Assembly: GCA_024305405.1 (NCBI GenBank)
Contig: JAKNDB010000103.1
Location: 186,001-250,000, forward strand
DNA: 64,000 nucleotides
Direction: 5' to 3'
Source of the DNA: Dirofilaria immitis
Lineage: Eukaryota; Nematoda; Chromadorea; Rhabditida; Onchocercidae
Of this stretch, positions 57,545 to 64,000 are shown piece after piece. The notes beneath the pieces were generated by a model. It made no database searches. It had not been told where the DNA came from and saw only the letters and a list, made by a program, of their open reading frames with translations. Position numbers and translations under genes: made by a program. How positions within the stretch are numbered: position 1 is the stretch's first letter; the number at the start of each line of letters is the position of its first letter.

Positions 57545-60253
57545 TTATTGAGTCTGACATCGCACACCTTGAGGCCCATGTGTTTCATATTCATAAGATG
57601 ACGATGCACGAGGCCCATGATCATGAATTATTTCTAATTCCACAATTTCCGCATCATCTGATACTAATGGTTCCGTACCACCTGGTAACAAATTTTTCAA
57701 TTGGTCGATTTGCGCAATTTTTTTCGGGAATCGCACGGCAAATTGAATAAGCAGGTCACCTTTTTCAAAGGGGTTCTTATAGTGCGGCATACCTTCACCA
57801 ATTACTGTACGCATATCACCATGCTTTATTACTTCACCTGGAAAGTGTATTAGTTTCACATTATCTGAAACTATTATCATTAATAAAGATTTCTAGGGAT
57901 GACAAAAAGTGAAACCCAGAAATGGACAGTTTTCCAAACGCTAATACGAATAGATTGAGATTTGCATGAAACTAAAAGCAACTATCGTTTAGATCACAGT
58001 TGCATCGGTATCAAGAGCGCATTAAAATCACTTTATTCAAAAAATCATGAAACTTAGAAAAACTAAAGGTGAAGAAAAATAAAAAGAACCCGGAAATGTT
58101 GAAAAGACAAGATAACGAGCATCTAGTGTTGATATTGATCTTGTAAATCCACAAAGTGCTTCTATCAGTTCGAGATCAACTTGCATTACAAGATTATGTC
58201 CTTTTCTCACAAATGCATCATGTGGTTGCTCGTCCAATATAATCACTACGTCACCAGAGGTTATTCCAACCTGAACTGCGTATTGCTTGTTACAGTAAAT
58301 CATGGAGATAATTTGATAAAAGAATGGAAAAATAAGAATATTCCATGATAAATCCGATGTTATACAAAATAAATTATGAATTAAATGAATGCTATATTGT
58401 TTATATAAGGAGAAAAAATAGTATCTTACAAATACTTTTAACGCATTAACGTAAGTAAATAAATAGATATCATTCGAAACTCAGTTCTAAGAAATTTTAT
58501 AAAAACAGAACGGAAAAAAATTGAATGCATCTAGCAGAAAAAACTGGAGTAATTTGGAATGGAAAATATGAATATACTTCTTGATCGCCTTGTCCTGAGA
58601 ATACTATTTTCTGCCCATCTTTCATCCCTTTATCAATATGAACTTCCAGAACAGATTCATTCCGGATCTGGAAATAAAAGTGAAGAATTCTATAGAAAAA
58701 CAGCGATATTACTATAAGCTAACAAAAGTTGTATAATTTCATGATAGAAAAGATCCGGGAATAAGTTAAGAACAGAACAGATTTAGTTCTACTGTTTTTC
58801 ATAATCTAATAAATTTCAAAAACATCTGGAAATTTCTTATACATAGAAAGTTTCGTGAAAATTATTTGAAGAGAAATTCAAAAAGCCAAAAGTTATTAAT
58901 TAGTAACTAAAATCTATCAGTACACAATATTTGTTGGATTTTTAAATCAAGATATTAGAGCAAATATAATTCTGCTCCATTAAGGTCAAAGTTTGCTAAT
59001 GCTCCATAATCTTAATTCCTTATCTTTTTTATTTATTTATATATGGAAACAACCTTTTTTTTCCGTCGCACTGCTTGCATCGATCTTTTGAAGGTATTAC
59101 CTCACCTTCGCCTCGGCAAACATTACATGTAGACTGCATTTGTTGTACCATACCGGGTCCAATTTGCGTAATTTCAATTCGTACACCTCGACCTTTACAA
59201 GTTTCACACGAAATAACGCAACCCTGAAATCGAAACTGCCTTTACTAAATTTAAACTAAAATCTTTCCAAAAGACCTAAAAACGATACTCTGTAAGTCAA
59301 TCTAAAATCCAAATTAATTTCCGTCGGCAGAAATTGAATCCGAAAGTTTTGTTAACTACAATTATGATAACAATTGGTATACTATACCTTTGTTCCACCA
59401 ATACCTCCACATTTCGGACAGACAATATTACGTGAAAGTTTCAGCTTCTTCACAGCTCCATTATATAACTGTTCTAGTGTCACTGGTAATTGATGTATCA
59501 TATCACGCACTTTACGTTCACCTCTCTCATTTCCTCCTCGGAAATGCCCTAAAATATAAAACTCAAATAATCCAACTTAAATATGAAGAAGCTATCATAT
59601 GTATTATAAAACACAAAGATCAAGTAGATTGACGTACTAATAATACAGTTTCCATAGTTTTGTTCTGATTTCAAGTTTACTAAATCTTAATTTATATGCA
59701 CGCATAGACATAAAAAGTATTTATTTTCATAATCCAGCAAGCATTTTCTTTAATTTCTTGATATATCAAATAAGTCTTTCTCTTTGGTTTCTTAATATAT
59801 TCCTTAGACTCAGCATCAGCAATGCACCGCTGTATCGAATGCTAAAAATAATTATTTTATCCGCTAATCAAAGTAATGGTTTGAAAACATGATAACCTCC
59901 GAAAAACATATCGAAAATGTCCATTGATTATGGAAGTTTCCGCCACCACCTGCTCCACTTAGACCTTCTTCACCACCTTCATCGTATAGTTGCCTTTTTT
60001 TGGATCCGATAAAACCTTGAAATCTATGAATCAATCGCCTAAATTGTTTATTATAGTGTGCTATAAGATCGGCTATGAAGAAAAATGAGAAAACCTCGTA
60101 CGCCTGTGAGATCGCCTTAAATCGCTCGCCCTCATTGGGATTCTTATCCGGGTGATATTTGAGTGCCAGCTTTCTGTATGCCTTTTTCAACTCATTTTCA
60201 GTTGCAGCAGGCGAAACGCCCAAAATATCATAGTATTTTGTCTCTTTTACCAT
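57545..60253 (-). CDS. dnj-12: Type I DnaJ/Hsp40 co-chaperone, DNAJA1 / DNJ-12-like
   Basis: Cytosolic Hsp70 co-chaperone that delivers unfolded clients. Seven exons: 60253-60095, 60015-59889, 59548-59388, 59223-59054, 58667-58578, 58270-58090, 57837-57545; about 394 aa, family norm 397. Order: J domain with YYDILGV and the HPD motif ([10 protein letters not shown]), Gly-rich stretch ([13 protein letters not shown]), zinc-finger region with [25 protein letters not shown] and CKQC repeats, client-binding domain ([20 protein letters not shown]), and C-terminal CQTQ, a CaaX box for farnesylation. Four bases are missing (59995-60001, 59926, 59547-59549 at an acceptor, 59055-59062); with them all exon lengths and phases agree. 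An acceptor (TATTTTTCAG, 60271-60273) lies 17 bases before the ATG, in AAACCATGG context, consistent with trans-splicing. The J-domain intron is only 79 bases. Confidence 0.96.
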
Positions 60254-60273
60254 GGTTTTAGTTCAAAACACTG
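60254..60273 (-). promoter_or_regulatory. Trans-splice-type acceptor before dnj-12
   Basis: The minus strand reads a T-rich tract then TTTTCAG ending at 60271, followed by 17 bases and the ATG. This is the usual position for spliced-leader addition in nematodes; a 5' UTR intron is the alternative. Confidence 0.5.
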
Positions 60274-60787
60274 AAAAATAATAAATTAAATTATCGGTTT
60301 AATGCGACGATACCATAGCCAGATCTTAACAAGAGCAATAATGAAGCCAGGCAGCAATCTTATTATACAAATGTTTACTTCAGTTTCTTGTTAAATGGAC
60401 TGTAATGATGGTCATGATACAACAAAGCGCTACAATTTCATTTCATAATAGAATATATCAGTAAAAGTGCGGAATCTATTAATAGAAACATGATTTTCAT
60501 ACATGTCACACAATACAGCGAAAGGAAAAAAAGCTACAAGGAATATGTACATATAAATAAAATCTCTCTGAAATTGATTTCATTCCAACTAAGAGATCCA
60601 CAAATCCCTAATCAAAATTTGGACTGATTTCAAAGAACAGAATCAAAAATTAGATAGACTCGAATCTCGCAAAATCAAGTGAAACACCAAATTTGATATT
60701 TTTAACTACGACGAACTCCTCAAAGAAACGATCTAAACTGAATTAATAACCTTCAATCATTCTGTTTTTAATTCTAACCACCAAAAG

Positions 60788-60906
60788 ATCCAAATGTTAA
60801 ACATTTTTCAACTATGCATATCTGCCCCTCTATACCAATCATTCTCGTACCAGAACATTCTAGAGATTTGCACAGAGAGCTATTTGAAATAACGAGGACG
60901 CGATAT
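60788..60906 (+). CDS. Coding-like exon of an unidentified gene
   Basis: Plus-strand open frame with non-repetitive composition: PNVKHFSTMHICPSIPIILV then EHSRDLHRELFEITRTRY, ending at a GTACCT donor-like site. An AAAAG acceptor or the internal ATG (MHICPS..) could begin it. I do not recognise the family. It lies on the opposite strand to dnj-12 and may be the start of the same gene as the exons at 61733 and 62625, but the phase to the next piece is off by one, which a missing base could explain. Confidence 0.35.
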
Positions 60907-61732
60907 GTACCTATTAGATCCTGATTTAAATGCGTCCCTACAAGATATGTCGAAAACAAATGAAAGGATAGGATAAAAATTAGAAAACTTTAATTGATTA
61001 ATCTCATATTAAAAATACGGTTACTTGAAAATGATAAACCAATTATTGAACTTGGAGAATAACGTTTGAAAAACTTTGGAATTTACTATTTATTCATTAA
61101 TTAATTGCTATATTTTACCATAAAAAAGGCAATCATTGAGTTTTCCAATTAAATCTGAAGAAGCAAATGAGAAAATGTCTATTAATATTGTCATTTGAAT
61201 TTTAAAATTTCAAACCACTTACTGAATTTATTAGTTTTCAATAGTTTGTTATTATGGAGAGCAGATACATATATACCATTTCCTTTTCGTAAAAAGACTA
61301 ATTTTTGATCATTGCAGCTGCTCATTATACTATACCAATATTTTATTCAATGGAAATTTGAAATCTTTTCGTAAGTAAATGCAGAAGTGCAGATATTTTA
61401 TTAAGCAATAATTTTTTCAATGATTTTTAGTGATACACTGTTATTCAACATTTTGTCATAAAACTATCCTAGAAAAAGTGGCATGCTTTGAAGAACAATA
61501 AGTTCAACTAGCAATGTGTTGAAAAGTTTCAAGGATAACTTTCAAGAAATTTTTTTCCCAAAAGTTTTTCGGAAACAAATTTTCGAAGCATTGGAACAAA
61601 TTTGTGTTATCAGAAAAAGGCAAATAGTTTCACAAGCAGTCATCCTATTCCTCATTCTATCACTTTTATGACCTCTAAATAGCAGAGTTTGGGATTTTTC
61701 TTCCGTTATTTCTTTCTTTCATATTTTTGCAG

Positions 61733-61935
61733 CGGACTCATCGGAAATCTTGAGAATTTTACAAGATGCCTCCCGAGAAATCCTAGCAGATCGCAATTCA
61801 TCGATTGGCAGTCATATACCCAGCATGGTGGCTGATATTAAAGAATACTTGTCCGATCAATCACAGTTTATTAATTGTCCTTATTGCGGGGCAAAAATAG
61901 ATTTCCTGCAGCTAATCGATCTTTACTATTTTTAG
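61733..61935 (+). CDS. Coding exon of an unidentified gene with a CPYC pair
   Basis: A strong acceptor (TATTTTTGCAG) precedes a clean frame of 66 codons: SSEILRILQDASREILADRN, SSIGSHIPSMVADIKEYLSD, then QFINCPYCGAKIDFLQLIDL and a TAG. The first part looks helical and acidic; CPYCGA could be half of a zinc-binding site, but no second Cys pair follows. No donor is visible before the stop, so it is a terminal exon or the frame is broken near its end. Family not recognised. Confidence 0.5.
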
Positions 61936-62624
61936 GCTGACAAGGGCAATGTAGCTTGCTTTTTTCTATAGGGATGAAATTTTAAATTATCAAGTTATCA
62001 TTACTGATAGCAAAAGATAATGGAATGGTAATGGTTATGATATATAGCGATAATTATTGTAAAAATATTCAATATGGAACAAAGTCATATGGAAACTCAT
62101 AATTAACGTAAATCGATTAAACAATTACATGTTCATCGTAAGAAGAGCTATAATATTCGATTCTAATTATGAATTCAATTCGTTAATTTGATAAACCACA
62201 TGTGTATTTTACGTCATTTTCAAATTTGATAAGGCTATATCTTATTTCCTATTTTATGATACAGTGCAGTCAACAATCTATCATTTTCATTATTTCCCAC
62301 AGAGGGATAGTGATATTCAAATCGCAAAAATATTATTAAAGTCGCAAAAATATTTCGCTGTTCAGCTGTATCATTGCTCGGTTTAATTTGTTGAGTCATT
62401 GATGATATTATTATACGTCTTTGATCATATTTTCATGTTTACGGATATTGATCTATTTACTCTCTAATGGCATATCGTAAACGTGATACAGCTGCAACAA
62501 ACATTTTTAATAATTATTTTACAAAAAAATAAAAATAAAAATAATTTAAAAATTTTTTTAAATTATTTGAATTCCTTCTTTCGTCCTTTTTTTTTTGAAT
62601 TATAAGCAAAAGCAAAATTACTAG

Positions 62625-62691
62625 GCTTTTTCGTGATTCACCACCATATGGGCCAGATAATCCGGATGAATGTGCAGCATTGCTAACATAA
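62625..62691 (+). CDS. Short terminal exon of an unidentified gene
   Basis: After an acceptor (AAATTACTAG) the plus strand reads LFRDSPPYGPDNPDECAALL, T, stop. The composition is clearly protein-like against its AT-rich surroundings. It may be an alternative or the true last exon of the gene containing 61733-61935, or belong to another gene. Too short to identify. Confidence 0.4.
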
Positions 62692-64000
62692 GTTATCCGT
62701 TCATAATCAATTGACTCATCGACTATAAATTTAACTTTCTCAATTAAGGGAAAGAGATTTTGTCTATATCAGTGCATTTGCTATAGAGTCTCTCAACAAT
62801 AACGCTTCACATAATTCGTTGTTCGTTACTTCTTAAAGATTTTTGAAAATCTTTAAGAAGTAACGAATCGTCATCACAGATACATGGCATTACCGAAGTG
62901 AAAATTATTACTGGTCTTTTCAGGCGGATTAGTTCTCTAATTATTCGGATGGCTGATATTTTTATTTTACCTTTAATTTTCCTTCGAATACAAATTTTTT
63001 GTTGACATTCAAAGATTCATATCATTATTGTTCCAGTTGCAAAGTCTGGAACGGTATCTATTGACTATTAGGTAAAAGCGAATATCGATCTTTTTCCGGA
63101 ATAGTCGTGAAATGATTTGATATTCTGTAAACACCAAATTCTGTCTTACATATTCGTTTATTTGTACAACAATTATTTGTTTTGTAAAATTTTAGAATTT
63201 CTGCATTTAAACACTCTAATTAAGGGATCATTTCCGCATATACTTTTATGCAGTGATGTCTCATCTTTCCATCAATTTTTGGAAGGAATTTTTCGAAATA
63301 AATAAAAGCTTTGCCATAGCTCATCATTAAGTAATGTTATCAATGAAAAGCAGTCACTCAACGATATCACAAGTGCAGAAATTTGAAAGTAGCGAAATGG
63401 AAAGCTGAGATAAATAAAAATTGAAGATTTACAGTCAATATAATGAGGATAAGTATTAAATAGCATATTCAAAATATTCTCATGGATTAGTTTCGATCTT
63501 CCATAGTTCTTGAATAAGAAATAATTTGTGCAGTGTTCCGTAATTACAAGACAATCAGTTAGAAGGACAAAAATTTGGAAAAAATATATTGTGCAAATTT
63601 TACTACCTAGAATGTTCAGTAAGAAAATACAAATGATAAAAAAATCATAAAAGATATAATTGACGATAAATTTGTGCAATTTTTGGACGGAAAAGGTTTT
63701 GGAAAGAGTTTGAGAAAATATGAAAACAATATTCAAGTAACTCGAATACGATTGCTGCTTTTTAAAGCTTCAAATCCATGTTTTTATATATTGCTACTTT
63801 ATCCCTAAACTGTTTTATTCTACTACAAATTTTATTCCATTCTAACAGTCATTTCGATCAATTACTTGTAGAATTCGGAATTTTCATCGAAAGCTTTTAA
63901 AAATATTGACTGACATCTTTAACATTTTCGTCTGAACTACTTTTCACATTTTTATTAGGAAATCAAATGTGAAGCAGCAAAGGATTAAAAATGATGAGTG
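62692..64000. other. AT-rich end of window with a perfect inverted repeat
   Basis: Contains the hairpin at 62822-62867 (entered separately). A minus-strand frame of 154 codons at 63736-63272 is long for this composition but is Phe/Ile/Leu-rich with no motif, no clear signal peptide and no splice context. I cannot support or exclude it as a gene. Confidence 0.35.
62822..62867. repeat. Perfect 22-base inverted repeat with a 2-base loop
   Basis: The arms 62822-62843 and 62846-62867 are exact reverse complements (left arm begins TTCGTTACTTC, right arm ends GAAGTAACGAA), separated by TG. It could extrude as a cruciform or fold in RNA. The tiny loop is unlike a microRNA precursor. A fold-back artefact of sequencing or assembly is possible. 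Confidence 0.9.

Noticed and set aside
57538..57750. Plus-strand His-rich ORF
   Set aside because: Antisense shadow of the last dnj-12 exon.

Overview
The window is AT-rich DNA (roughly 70% A+T) from a nematode nuclear genome, most likely a filarial or other spirurid worm. The evidence is short exons joined by GT..AG introns with TTTTCAG-type acceptors, acceptor sites a few bases upstream of several start codons (a trans-splicing signature), and orthologues of five recognisable C. elegans genes. The species call is inference.

Layout. (1) 1457-19780, plus strand: a receptor guanylyl cyclase (gcy-28 / natriuretic-receptor type) in 20 exons, with a 5.7 kb first visible intron and a probable solo LTR in a late intron. 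(2) 19781-34279: no recognised gene. It holds a second, inverted copy of the same LTR, simple repeats, a possible two-exon membrane-protein end on the minus strand and some unsupported ORFs. (3) 34280-43255, plus: a glutamate-gated chloride channel (avr-14 type). Five shared ectodomain exons are followed by two complete alternative sets of channel-domain exons (A then B), each with its own stop. (4) 43256-46258: microsatellites, trinucleotide tracts and a doubtful ORF group. (5) 46259-53800, plus: a class C orphan GPCR resembling vertebrate GPR158/GPR179. Its seven-helix part is clear; its ectodomain exons are tentative. (6) 60253-54647, minus: a cluster of a type I DnaJ (dnj-12/DNAJA1-like), TMEM107 (ciliary transition zone), two coding-like exons of an unidentified gene, and ribosomal protein S26. 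From memory, the C. elegans counterparts rps-26 and dnj-12 both carry F39B2 names on chromosome I, and gcy-28 and avr-14 are also on chromosome I, so ancestral linkage appears preserved. (7) 60788-62691, plus: coding-like exons of one or more unidentified genes.

The genes do not form one pathway. gcy-28, avr-14 and the GPR158-like receptor suggest neuronal signalling, TMEM107 is ciliary, and S26 and DnaJ are housekeeping.

The most important technical observation is that each of the five well-recognised genes carries frame breaks, and every one of the fifteen I located is a missing base, nearly all in short homopolymers. Restoring them makes every exon phase agree and every reconstructed CDS a multiple of three. 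This points to systematic homopolymer under-calling in the assembly rather than pseudogenes. No CRISPR, tRNA or rRNA was seen, and I found no convincing previously undescribed multi-gene system. The most notable biological structure is the duplicated channel cassette of avr-14.
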